The notes under the pieces were generated by a model that saw only the letters and a list, made by a program, of their open reading frames with translations, was not told where the DNA came from and did not search any database. Made by a program: the position numbers and the translations under genes. A DNA stretch of 64,000 nucleotides from Flexithrix dorotheae DSM 6795 (GTDB lineage: Bacteria; Bacteroidota; Bacteroidia; Cytophagales; Flammeovirgaceae). Shown here in pieces: positions 48,601 through 56,494 of the stretch. The number at the start of each line of letters is the position of its first letter. Positions within the stretch are counted from its first letter, which is position 1. The stretch spans positions 43,855 to 107,854 of the forward strand of contig NZ_KB903447.1 of the NCBI RefSeq assembly GCF_000379765.1, written 5' to 3'.

Positions 48601-49738
48601 AAGTACCCTAATTAATACGCCATATGATACCCTGTTAGAATTAGTAATCTCTGACACTGGTGAAGGAATTGAGGCTGATAAAATTCCCCATATTTTTGAT
48701 AGATTTTACCATTTGCAGTCTCATACCAGCTCCACAACTCAGGGAACAGGAATTGGCCTTACACTGACCAAAGAACTGGTAGAAATTCATGGAGGGCAAA
48801 TCCATGTGGAAAGTCAACTTCAAAAAGGAAGTAAATTTAAAGTTGTAATTCCTATTAATACAGCACAAAAAGAAGGTACAGATTTGTTAGTGCCTGAGGA
48901 ACAAGGTGCTCCCGAAAGTCTGACTATTGATACAGAAGAACCTCAGGAGGAACCAACACTGGCAGAGCACAAAGTGCCTACAATATTGGTGGTAGAGGAT
49001 AATGAAGATTTGAGGGATTATATGCATGTGGAGTTTTCTAAAAAATACCAGTTAGAGGATGCGGAGAATGGAAAAGAAGGGCTGGAAAAGGCATTAAAAA
49101 TTATTCCAGATTTAATCATTTCCGATCTGATGATGCCGGTAATGGATGGTATAGAATTTTGTAAAGCCATCAAAAAAGATGAAAGAACAAGTCATATTCC
49201 GATAATCATCCTTACAGCTCATGGTTCGCATATTAATAAAATACAGGGTTATGAAATCGGAGCAGATGATTACATTACCAAACCTTTTGCTTCCGATTTA
49301 CTGACTTTAAGGGTAGAAAATTTACTGAGAAGCCGACAGGAATTACAATCCAAATTTAGCAGAGAAGTCCGGTTGCAACCCCGGGATTTACAAATATCGA
49401 ATATGGATGAACGCTTCCTCAACAAAGCTATGGAAGTAGTGGAAGCCAACCTGAATAATTCTGATTTTAATGCGGATTCATTTGCTTCGGAAATGTGTAT
49501 GAGTAGGGTTCACTTGTACCGTAAGCTCAAAGCCCTGACGAATCAATCTGTATCAGATTTTGTGAAAACGGCACGCCTGAAGCTGGCTGCAAAACTGGTG
49601 GGGGAAAATAAACTCACCATAAAAGAAGCTGCTTTTACTGTTGGATTTAAAGATCCGAAATATTTTTCGAAATGCTTCCGCCAACAGTTTGGCGTAAATC
49701 CATCGGATTATCAGGAAACAAATATTCAGGATAATTAA
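45677..49738 (+). CDS. Hybrid two-component system sensor-regulator of the polysaccharide locus
   Basis: 1353 residues from the ATG at 45677, which begins the signal sequence MSRLFFKIIACIWLIHSQ; a GTG 30 bases upstream is the alternative. Periplasmic Reg_prop propeller repeats (~40-690) carry many I/LWIGT.NGL motifs, followed by a Y_Y_Y domain (~700-780) and one membrane segment (YFFYALSFVLIILWI). The cytoplasmic part has HisKA (His835 in NISHEFRTPL), HATPase (DTGEGI, GTGIGL), a receiver (Asp1150 in SDLMMPVMDG) and an AraC-type DNA-binding domain (~1240-1350). It senses a glycan fragment and activates the susCD operon. Divergent from susC. Confidence 0.97.
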   Translation: MSRLFFKIIACIWLIHSQVDAQNLDHFNEEQTKILSQISGLTSPKVYCILKDKKGFVWLGTSDGLNRYDGNSITVFKHDLSNPKSIGSNAINCLFQDQEGGLWIGTNNGLYTFNYHDQSFTNHYGPKIKVYSICEDKDGKIWLGSRKGLISYNQTTKKFQHVPFLEEVVMNATKSNFSLEILTDRHGEIWIGTWNHGIYRMNPITGEYVRFTPEGFENYDILKTGHISSIEEGPDGSLWFGSWNYGLLKVATNRQKITNFLHHHDNPNSLNGNEIKALKFDEKGFLWIGMEESGLDRFAPEKEEFIHYFNAFQTSDLFEGPSIYSIMVDDQSQLWLGFRNDGVKIVPLQKSPFKLYKNESVETTRVFSVCETPQKIFSGIKGGIELWDLKNNSLKYFELPTKETPISFYYDGKDLLYLGTYKGSLFTFHIEKHQFNKIPLPAFQHINKDNKIECFYPLSDRQLLIGCKRGLVKFDPETGKQKLVLNNWVHSILEGENESLWLMGWSNIQQYYPQTGKVTHYESKAKGDTKSQYLSNDKTIYLGTDLGFYKQDLLTDSISLFKDIFPYVNNQVNSIVPDNQGNLWFTADHGLVFFDLTNQKFRTFDKTDGLPEIRFQDGVGMKLKNGNILFGGEGGMITFDPLKIEDTGNQANLTFTNISILNKTLNPNDPSYPFDGDISEIDQIEIDYAQNIVKIDFSLLSYINPDKHRFQYLLEGFNNNWFDLGNQNFVTFTNLDAGDYILKIKAANENNNWGPVKELKIKVNPPWYNTWLAYFFYALSFVLIILWIKQFYKNREVLKSKIKDEHLKFEKVKAKAKNESVFSQMRLKFFTNISHEFRTPLTLILGPLDNFVKNNKAPEEEHLRLMHRNAERLQRLINQILDFRSLEGNNLKLEPSWGDVIRFVKETAQLFVPMAQQKELTFNIYQNTESLHAWFDQDKLEKVIYNLLSNAFKHTKTGEINISISTLSKDELTKESTLINTPYDTLLELVISDTGEGIEADKIPHIFDRFYHLQSHTSSTTQGTGIGLTLTKELVEIHGGQIHVESQLQKGSKFKVVIPINTAQKEGTDLLVPEEQGAPESLTIDTEEPQEEPTLAEHKVPTILVVEDNEDLRDYMHVEFSKKYQLEDAENGKEGLEKALKIIPDLIISDLMMPVMDGIEFCKAIKKDERTSHIPIIILTAHGSHINKIQGYEIGADDYITKPFASDLLTLRVENLLRSRQELQSKFSREVRLQPRDLQISNMDERFLNKAMEVVEANLNNSDFNADSFASEMCMSRVHLYRKLKALTNQSVSDFVKTARLKLAAKLVGENKLTIKEAAFTVGFKDPKYFSKCFRQQFGVNPSDYQETNIQDN

Positions 49739-49746
49739 TGGCCTTA

Positions 49747-49791
49747 TGTTCTGGTGTAAAATCAATTCATTCAGAAATTTACACCAGAACA
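49747..49791. terminator. Bidirectional terminator between regulator and fucosidase genes
   Basis: Fourteen-bp arms (TGTTCTGGTGTAAA with TTTACACCAGAACA) enclose a 17-base loop between two convergent genes, 8 bases from each stop. It can serve both transcripts. Confidence 0.75.
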
Positions 49792-49798
49792 AGAGAAG

Positions 49799-50929
49799 TT
49801 ATAAACTCAGCAAAGTAGCTTCATCCTCTTTCCTTAATTTTCCTTCATTGGTAATACCCACATTTAAAAGCAAGTTGGCTTTCATTGATTTGGCCACGCT
49901 AAGGTAGTTTTTAATTTCTTCTTTTGAGAGAACAGAATGATCCCAATCGTGCCAAAACCAGTTGCCCGAGGGAAATTTTTCATTTCCCTTTACAGACATA
50001 GTTGTTTCAATTTGCAAAGGTAAATAAATGGCTTCCCCCAGCCAGTTCCAAACTTTTCTATCAGCTTCTACACTCGTATATTTTTCACCACTTCTGATAT
50101 CCACAGGATGTAGTGGTACTCCGGGATAAGCGGATGTAGAGTTATTCATAACCAGGCAATTAGGCTGAATAGATTTGATAAACTGATAGATATGATCCAT
50201 TTGCCATTTGAATGCACCTTCACTTCGCCAAGCCTGAATAAATGCCAGGTCTCTTTCCAGACTTTTTTCTTCGAAATCAGCTTCTCCTTCCAAATTTTCA
50301 TTTTTCTTTGTCCAGCCACTTCTTTGTTGTTTCCAAAAACCATCAAACCAGAGTTCCACCACTTCACCATATCCGGTAAGTAACTCTTCCAATTGAAATT
50401 TCATAAAGTCAATAAATGCCCACCAGTCTTCCTTAAATTTTGGTTCATGTGCATCCCAGATGGAATAATATAAACCAAGCTTTAATCCATGCTTCTGGGC
50501 TGAATTCGCCAGTTCAGCCAGGACATCCTTTTTGAAAGGACTCGAAGAAATCCCATAACTGGTTTGCTTGGATGGCCATAAACAAAAACCATCATGATGC
50601 TTAGTAGTGAGTACGATGTATTTCATTCCCGCTGCCTTAGCTACCCTACACCATTGGTCGGTATCCAACTTTTTTGGATTAAAAGCTGAAGGATCCAGAC
50701 TACCATCGCTCCACTCTTTGTCATAGAATGTGTTAATTCCAAAATGCACAAACATCCCAAAATGTAGATCCATCCAAGTTTTCTGGGCTGCTGTAGGCAA
50801 AATCTCATTACCCTGGACTTCAATTTTACTTTTATTAAAAAAAGATTGCTCTTTGGTCAGTCCATTTAGTAAACCAGTTCCACCAAAGGCCGCAATTGAA
50901 GTTCTGTTTATAAAATTTCGTCTATTCAT
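49799..50929 (-). CDS. GH29 alpha-L-fucosidase, exported
   Basis: 376 residues, short for GH29 (no C-terminal beta domain). The catalytic barrel is clear: LHFGMFVHFGINTF, YIVLTTKHHDGFCLW (His pair binding fucose), and the nucleophile Asp196 in VELWFDGFW. The N-terminus MNRRNFINRTSIAAFGG looks like a Tat signal (twin Arg), so the enzyme is probably exported folded. It releases alpha-L-fucose, possibly sulfated beforehand, from locus-derived oligosaccharides. Upstream, 50930-51070 holds a possible regulatory repeat. Confidence 0.93.
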   Translation of the reverse strand: MNRRNFINRTSIAAFGGTGLLNGLTKEQSFFNKSKIEVQGNEILPTAAQKTWMDLHFGMFVHFGINTFYDKEWSDGSLDPSAFNPKKLDTDQWCRVAKAAGMKYIVLTTKHHDGFCLWPSKQTSYGISSSPFKKDVLAELANSAQKHGLKLGLYYSIWDAHEPKFKEDWWAFIDFMKFQLEELLTGYGEVVELWFDGFWKQQRSGWTKKNENLEGEADFEEKSLERDLAFIQAWRSEGAFKWQMDHIYQFIKSIQPNCLVMNNSTSAYPGVPLHPVDIRSGEKYTSVEADRKVWNWLGEAIYLPLQIETTMSVKGNEKFPSGNWFWHDWDHSVLSKEEIKNYLSVAKSMKANLLLNVGITNEGKLRKEDEATLLSL

Positions 50930-51000
50930 ATCAGTTATTATCCAATTTAAGTACCCGTACCCTTTTTAATATTGAGATACTTCAATATCAATCAATGATG

Positions 51001-51028
51001 TTCTACTCCGGGAATTCCATTCCGGATA
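51001..51028. repeat. Two 14-bp tandem units upstream of the fucosidase gene
   Basis: TTCTACTCCGGGAA is followed directly by TTCCATTCCGGATA (10 of 14 positions equal), about 75 bases before the fucosidase start. The TCCAT..CCGG core and the 14-base period match the repeats at 34469-34524, suggesting the same binding protein. Confidence 0.4.
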
Positions 51029-51070
51029 GCAAATTAAAAGGTTGTTATTTCTGTGTAATTACTTACTACC

Positions 51071-52717
51071 CTACTTCAAATCAATCACCGTATGTATTTC
51101 TTTTCCTAATCTTTTCTCCAATTGATATCGAAATAATGAACCCGGTTTCGGAGCCTCTTTCCAATATTCTATTTGCCCCCATTCTCCATCATAATTTCCG
51201 TCATACCTGTTTTTTTCAGGATCTTTCATGTAAATATCCTGTCCTTTTCCGGGTTGAATTCCTACCAGTACAAAACCGGGAATTTCCTTAAAATTGGCAA
51301 TAGAATTCTTGATAATCCCCTTATAAGGTTCAGTCAGGCCTACCTTATAATTCCAAATGGTAACCCCATTTCCCATGGCAGGGGGAAGTGCATTTCTGGA
51401 TCCTCCATGTCTAAATTGAGGCCCAATAATATTATCAAATAAATTATGTACACCTACTCCCCCGTGTAAATCAATCCCGGATGGCTCATCCGAATAGGAA
51501 TTAAAATATACATTGCCTGAAGAGTATGCACTAATTGCAAAAGTGTGATAGGCCTTACCTGCATGTAAATTATACAGCAGGTTTCTGGTAGAAAAACCCG
51601 CAATATTGAAACCGTTATGTCCAATATTCCCTTTAATTCGGGCATGCCAAACGGAGCAGTTTTTACTGTTGCCCAGGCCTACCGCTGCGGTAGCATTTTC
51701 ATGAATGGTATTCTGAACCCAGCTATCTTCACAATAACTCATTCTGATATGGCTCCAGCCTCCATCGTGGATAGCATCTTTATGATGGATAAAATCCTCC
51801 TGCCAGTCAGTTGTCATTTTTATACCGGCTATTCCTACATTTTTCACCATAATTGGAATCTCCCAAAGCTTTGGCTTAAATGATTCTGACAATTCCCATA
51901 ACAGAGGGGCATCAAGTGTAACATTTTCTCCCGACACTTCTTCCACAGTTACCATTTGTCTAACCTTATATTTGGCATCTCCTTCATTGCTCCACCAATA
52001 ATTTCCTGACTTTTTTAATGGATAGATCAGTTGTTGAGTAAGGGTGCTGTCTTCATTTTCCATTGTCAGCAAATATGTTTTACCTGCCTCCACTTTGATG
52101 TCTTTAGTGATCGGAACCTGAAATGAGCCTTTCCGCGCATTTCCCAAATGGGCTGCAAGGTTATTATCATCCTGAAACGGAAAGAAAACGGAATCTGCTT
52201 CAAGTTGATAAACCAGAAAAAAAGATGGCCACATGGCGCCCAACCACTTTTTACTAGGATCGGGATAATCTGAAGGTGTATGGTCGTGCAAAACTGTGCC
52301 ACCGTTTCCTTCCCCAGCACCAATAATAGTGATATTTGAATGCCTGATGTGTACAAAACGCTTTTTGGTATTCACATCAAAATCAAACGTACCTTTACCA
52401 ATAACTACAATTCCTCCTCCAGCAGCAGCTGCTGCATCCACAGCTCTTTGTATGGCATCAATATCATCTTTGCCATCATTGGGAATAGCCCCATAATCTT
52501 CCACTCGGAATTTCTGGAATTCTTCGGGGGTTAAATCCGGTTTTTCTTTATGTTTTTTATAGCCGGCATAGCTAAAATCAATTAACCTGGATTCCTCTGG
52601 ATGATTTTCCCATTTATCTAAAATCAATGATCTGTTTTGCAATTGTTTTTCCTCACAGGATATCACAATACAAGCCAGTAAAATATAAATCGCGATTCGG
52701 TAATTAAAGATATTCAT
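51071..52717 (-). CDS. Right-handed beta-helix lipoprotein (pectate-lyase-3 superfamily)
   Basis: 548 residues with a lipobox (CIVISCEE, Cys21). The beta-helix start motif is DYGAIPNDGKDDIDAIQRAVDAA near residues 70-92, typical of pectate lyase 3-type and epimerase-like proteins. Rung repeats with Asn, Gly and His follow through ~500 (SYCEDSWVQNTI, NIGHNGFNIAG). No standard family active site is recognisable. Candidate roles are a polysaccharide lyase or hydrolase acting on uronic-acid glycans. Its ATG overlaps the GH88 stop codon (TAATG), so both are translated together, which favours a lyase partner for the unsaturated uronyl hydrolase. Confidence 0.75.
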   Translation of the reverse strand: MNIFNYRIAIYILLACIVISCEEKQLQNRSLILDKWENHPEESRLIDFSYAGYKKHKEKPDLTPEEFQKFRVEDYGAIPNDGKDDIDAIQRAVDAAAAAGGGIVVIGKGTFDFDVNTKKRFVHIRHSNITIIGAGEGNGGTVLHDHTPSDYPDPSKKWLGAMWPSFFLVYQLEADSVFFPFQDDNNLAAHLGNARKGSFQVPITKDIKVEAGKTYLLTMENEDSTLTQQLIYPLKKSGNYWWSNEGDAKYKVRQMVTVEEVSGENVTLDAPLLWELSESFKPKLWEIPIMVKNVGIAGIKMTTDWQEDFIHHKDAIHDGGWSHIRMSYCEDSWVQNTIHENATAAVGLGNSKNCSVWHARIKGNIGHNGFNIAGFSTRNLLYNLHAGKAYHTFAISAYSSGNVYFNSYSDEPSGIDLHGGVGVHNLFDNIIGPQFRHGGSRNALPPAMGNGVTIWNYKVGLTEPYKGIIKNSIANFKEIPGFVLVGIQPGKGQDIYMKDPEKNRYDGNYDGEWGQIEYWKEAPKPGSLFRYQLEKRLGKEIHTVIDLK

Positions 52718-53940
52718 TAATTGGTGTTTACAAGTTGCTCATTATTTTGAATTTCCTTCAGCTTTAACAATGCCTCCAAGTAATAATAATCTGCATATAT
52801 TATAGGAATTCCTACCTCCTGTTTACCGGCATGGCTACCCACACTTTTCTCTAAAAAAGCATCACTATTTTCGGATAGATAATTTGCAGAAGATAAATTC
52901 TTTAATATTTCTTTTCCTGCCTTAAAATATCTTTCACTTTGCTCTGAATCTGATACCATTTGGCTGAGGTCGAATAAAGCAGAGGCGGTGATAGAAGCTG
53001 CTGAAGCATCCTTTTCTTCATTTGGAATATTAGGTGCATTAAAATCCCAGTAGGGTATTAAATCGGCTGGAAGATTATCTAAATAATAATCAGCCAGTTT
53101 TTGGGAAGTTTCCAGAAACTCCTGTTTCCCGGAGTATTGATAAGCTTTTGCAAAACCATAAATACCCCATGCCTGTCCTCTTGACCAGGTAGAATAATCA
53201 CTATACCCCTGATCTGTCACTTTTTTAATCACTTTAGAAGAGATGCTATCATAAACCACTACATGAACTGTGCTGTTATCTTCTCTTATAAAATCTTTCC
53301 TTGTGCGAAGGGCATGTGCAATGGCTATTTCCTTTAATATTTGTTTTCCTCCATTCTCGGCTGCCCAAAACAGTAATTCCAGATTCATCATATTATCGAT
53401 GATGGTCGTATGGGGCCAGCCTTTTTTCCTTTTCATCCAGGGCCAGCTTTCCATGATTCCTACTTCAGGTTTATACAGGGTGGCCAGGGAATCTGCTACT
53501 TCCAATAAAACTGCTTTGTAATGCTGATTTTTAGTGATTTCATAACCCAGTCCATAACTATAATACATCATGAATCCTAGGTCATGGGTTTTCCAGGGAA
53601 GACTTTTAATGGGTTCCAGCATTTGCGTATAAAATTGGGCATTAAGTAGAAATTCCTGTTCTTTGGAATAGTCATACATTTTCCAAAGTATTCCCGGATA
53701 AAACCCTACAGTCCAACTATTGATGCTACTTCCCGACCAGTGTTGCTCTCCTTTTTTTATATGCCGTGGCAGGCGTTTTTCATCCTGAAAGTTTTTTATG
53801 GAATAATAAAGTTTAACTTTACAATGTTCAAGGGCTTCCTCTACATCAAATTCTTCAGAAGAATTTTCCTGTTTTTCCATACCAGAACATGCCAATACCA
53901 TCCATGTTAAGGCCAATAAAAAAATATAATGTTGTTTCAT
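52717..53940 (-). CDS. GH88-family unsaturated uronyl hydrolase, lipoprotein
   Basis: 407 residues with a lipobox (MVLACSG, Cys18). The alpha/alpha toroid has the two GH88 acidic residues: Asp120 in WKTHDLGFM and Asp182 in TTIIDNMMN, spaced 62 apart as in characterised enzymes (88 and 149 in Bacillus UGL). WSRGQAWGIYGF is another family signature. It hydrates the 4,5-unsaturated uronic acid left at the non-reducing end by polysaccharide lyases, so its presence is strong evidence that a lyase acts on a uronic-acid polysaccharide here. Anchored to a membrane, periplasmic side probable. Confidence 0.95.
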   Translation of the reverse strand: MKQHYIFLLALTWMVLACSGMEKQENSSEEFDVEEALEHCKVKLYYSIKNFQDEKRLPRHIKKGEQHWSGSSINSWTVGFYPGILWKMYDYSKEQEFLLNAQFYTQMLEPIKSLPWKTHDLGFMMYYSYGLGYEITKNQHYKAVLLEVADSLATLYKPEVGIMESWPWMKRKKGWPHTTIIDNMMNLELLFWAAENGGKQILKEIAIAHALRTRKDFIREDNSTVHVVVYDSISSKVIKKVTDQGYSDYSTWSRGQAWGIYGFAKAYQYSGKQEFLETSQKLADYYLDNLPADLIPYWDFNAPNIPNEEKDASAASITASALFDLSQMVSDSEQSERYFKAGKEILKNLSSANYLSENSDAFLEKSVGSHAGKQEVGIPIIYADYYYLEALLKLKEIQNNEQLVNTN

Positions 53941-54031
53941 TTTTATCTATTAAATAAGAGCTTAAATCGTAAGCCAAGCTTTGAAAACTACGATTTTCCA
54001 GAGCTGCTTTAAGTAAAATGTCCATATGGTT

Positions 54032-54057
54032 TTTCTAAAATTTTTTGCTTTTAGAAA
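54032..54057 (-). terminator. Hairpin after the toroid-family gene
   Basis: TTTCTAAAA and TTTTAGAAA arms (9 bp) with an eight-base loop, 17 bases beyond the stop of the leftward gene. AT-rich, so only moderately convincing. Confidence 0.45.
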
Positions 54058-54073
54058 TCCAGAAGTCTGTGTG

Positions 54074-56287
54074 TTAATTCAATTCTTTCCAAATTGGATT
54101 ATCTCCAGTAAAATCTACCTGATAGCTTTTATTTCCATCGGAAACGCGCATGATTCCATTTCCAACATTTATGTAAGGACTCTGGTAAATTGCACCTCCG
54201 GTAAAATCATCCCAATTCTGAATTTTTCCATTGATCTTTCCCTTACATCTCAAACCCTGGGGCTGGTAATCCATTTCAAGGCGATCTCCATAAATAGATT
54301 TATAATTTAAGCTTACCCCATCATTCTCGGATAATTCTAATTTTCTTTTTTGTGCTAATTTTTGAGCAAAATCCTCCAATGACCTGAATTCGTTTTTAGC
54401 CACCACTTCCACCACATAACCACTGATTTCTCCGGGAAAAGAAATGAGTCCATAGGTTCTGAAAAATGTCTTTTCCTCCTTCGATTTAAGTTTATTTATC
54501 ACTTCCGTATCCGGCTTTACAACAAAATGCTTTTCAGATAAAGGTTTAACTGCCAGGTATACCTCATTGGCTTCAAAATAATATGTATTATCAATTAACT
54601 GGGGAGAGAGGGAATTGGGAAAATAAAACCAGGAAGCGGCACCCCCTTTACTTTCCTGCCAAAATCTGGAAATTTCTGAAACAGATTGATTTGCCGGTGG
54701 CTCTACAACATGGAGTGGAGCTGCACCATATTTTTGCCTGTGCCCGGTTTCATAATTTTTTGGCTGTTCACTTTCTGGTAAAATCCATAGATTTTCCCGG
54801 TTTTGAGTAGCATATTTTGGGGCAATTAAAGTATCTGCCTGAATTTTTTGGGTTGGGGCAGATAACAACAACAAAGTTCCCTTCGATTGCAAAGTCTGGG
54901 TGTAAGGACTATGCCCGGAAGTACTTCCACGCATAGGATGTCCTCCACTAAAACAAAGCGGCTTATCCGTTCCCTTAGCCACCACCGACCAGATCATCTG
55001 CTGATTTGGGTTATCGACAATAGTCATTTGGATATTGCCAATGGCAAAATTTTCATCTGCATAAAATGTTTCGGCAAAAGCATGAGCTTTGTCCATGTGA
55101 TAAAAAGGCCTGCTCATTTTAGCTTCAAAAGGAAGTTTCAGTTCCTTTCTGGTTATATTCCAAATGATTTCATTGGGCCGATAGGTTGTCGTTGTCTGGT
55201 GTAATGAAGCCGTAGAATTTTCCATTTTACGGGAAGTATCATCAAAAAAGCCCCATTGTAATTGTTCCATTTTATCGGGGTTTTTATTAGTGAGGTATCC
55301 CCTTTTTTGAGCGCCTGCGATAGCTCCATCTACCAATTTCAATCCATAGGTGGCAAAGTAATAATCAAGGGCTGCTTTAGCGAGTGCTTTTATTTCTGCG
55401 TCAGTGGAAAAGTCATATAAATTTAGAAATCCTTCTATACTGTAAGGGTAATAAACATTGGAATCATATTCTCCATTTCCTACATATAATAACTTCTTCA
55501 CATAATCACGCAACATTTCCTTAGTCAGTTCTCTAGCTTCCTCCACAGCGTAACCGGAAATTTTTGCTGAGTCTGGTAAAAGCTGGCTATACAATAGCGC
55601 AGAAGTTCTCCACATAGTTTTGTGGTTTTCCGTTCCTCCATCAAAGGCGTTTCCTCCTAAAAGCTCTCCTTTTTCGCCTACCAGATCATGAGGTTTAGAT
55701 AAACCTAACAATTCTCTGTGCCCATCAGAAGGCTTTCTGTTTTCTGTATAAATGGAGATCCAATAGAAAAAATCAGCTTCCCATTCCTCTCCCATTTCAT
55801 TTTTAATTAATGGATAGGCTCTGGCCCAGTTGTTACAGGCAAAATGAAATTGTTGTCTTAAATTTCCGGGAATAGATAAAAATGCTTTAGTAAGCTTAAG
55901 CTCCTTATTTAATAATATTGAAGCTGCAGCTGGTGGTAATTCATATTTCATGGGATCACCACCAAACGCAGTAATTTTTCCTTTTTCATTTCTTGCTTTC
56001 GGACCGAAATATCCGGTATCTCCCTGTACATATGCTCTGCCAGTATATGGGGAAATTACGGTTTCACCTTTAAGGGCATAGGTTTTTACAGGCAATCCGG
56101 TATCAGGACAACGGGAGTTTGCCAATGACCTCATACCAAAACCCTGAGCAGCAATCCTTTCCATCATAGGAGCCATTCTTTGTTGGAATCCTTCCTCATC
56201 AGGATAGGTACTTACCTCCCAGGAATTTTGGGAAAAACCTTTCAGTATTTGAAAGATTAAAATGATAACAAATCCTGCTCTTTTCAT
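54074..56287 (-). CDS. Secreted toroid-type putative polysaccharide lyase, unassigned family
   Basis: 737 residues from the ATG at 56287 (MKRAGFVIILIFQILKGFSQ signal peptide); in-frame ATGs at 56293 and 56323 are alternatives. The N-terminal ~400 residues look like an alpha/alpha toroid (GGTENHKTMWRTSALLYSQLL, YYPYSIEGFLNLYDF). The rest looks like beta-sandwiches. Motifs shared in order with the middle domain of the T9SS enzyme at 1224-6509 include AGAQKRGY/AGPFKRVY, YRPNEIIWN/YRPPQAIYN and ET.YA.ENFAIG/ETMYYGKNFRMG. It is probably a lyase making the unsaturated ends cut by the adjacent GH88 enzyme (inference). Likely periplasmic or surface, as no T9SS tag or lipobox is present. Confidence 0.65.
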   Translation of the reverse strand: MKRAGFVIILIFQILKGFSQNSWEVSTYPDEEGFQQRMAPMMERIAAQGFGMRSLANSRCPDTGLPVKTYALKGETVISPYTGRAYVQGDTGYFGPKARNEKGKITAFGGDPMKYELPPAAASILLNKELKLTKAFLSIPGNLRQQFHFACNNWARAYPLIKNEMGEEWEADFFYWISIYTENRKPSDGHRELLGLSKPHDLVGEKGELLGGNAFDGGTENHKTMWRTSALLYSQLLPDSAKISGYAVEEARELTKEMLRDYVKKLLYVGNGEYDSNVYYPYSIEGFLNLYDFSTDAEIKALAKAALDYYFATYGLKLVDGAIAGAQKRGYLTNKNPDKMEQLQWGFFDDTSRKMENSTASLHQTTTTYRPNEIIWNITRKELKLPFEAKMSRPFYHMDKAHAFAETFYADENFAIGNIQMTIVDNPNQQMIWSVVAKGTDKPLCFSGGHPMRGSTSGHSPYTQTLQSKGTLLLLSAPTQKIQADTLIAPKYATQNRENLWILPESEQPKNYETGHRQKYGAAPLHVVEPPANQSVSEISRFWQESKGGAASWFYFPNSLSPQLIDNTYYFEANEVYLAVKPLSEKHFVVKPDTEVINKLKSKEEKTFFRTYGLISFPGEISGYVVEVVAKNEFRSLEDFAQKLAQKRKLELSENDGVSLNYKSIYGDRLEMDYQPQGLRCKGKINGKIQNWDDFTGGAIYQSPYINVGNGIMRVSDGNKSYQVDFTGDNPIWKELN

Positions 56288-56433
56288 TAACATATGTATT
56301 CTTTTCCTGTTTGGTTCAGGCATCCATCCAGACCCTTTTTAATTGTAAGCTGTTATTTAAAATTTTCTTTGTTTGCAACAAGTGCCCGTTGATAACTTAT
56401 TTAAAAACAGTTTTTCTTTAGAAAAATCAATCT

Positions 56434-56478
56434 GGTAGTTCCTCCTCATTAGGCTCAGCCAAAAAGGAAGGAACTACC
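56434..56478 (-). terminator. Intrinsic terminator of the GH42-like gene
   Basis: Ten-bp perfect arms (GGTAGTTCCT with AGGAACTACC) enclose a 25-base loop 17 bases downstream of the leftward gene. On the minus strand the sequence continues into a T-rich stretch. Confidence 0.65.
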
Positions 56479-56494
56479 CGAATAAATTCAATTT

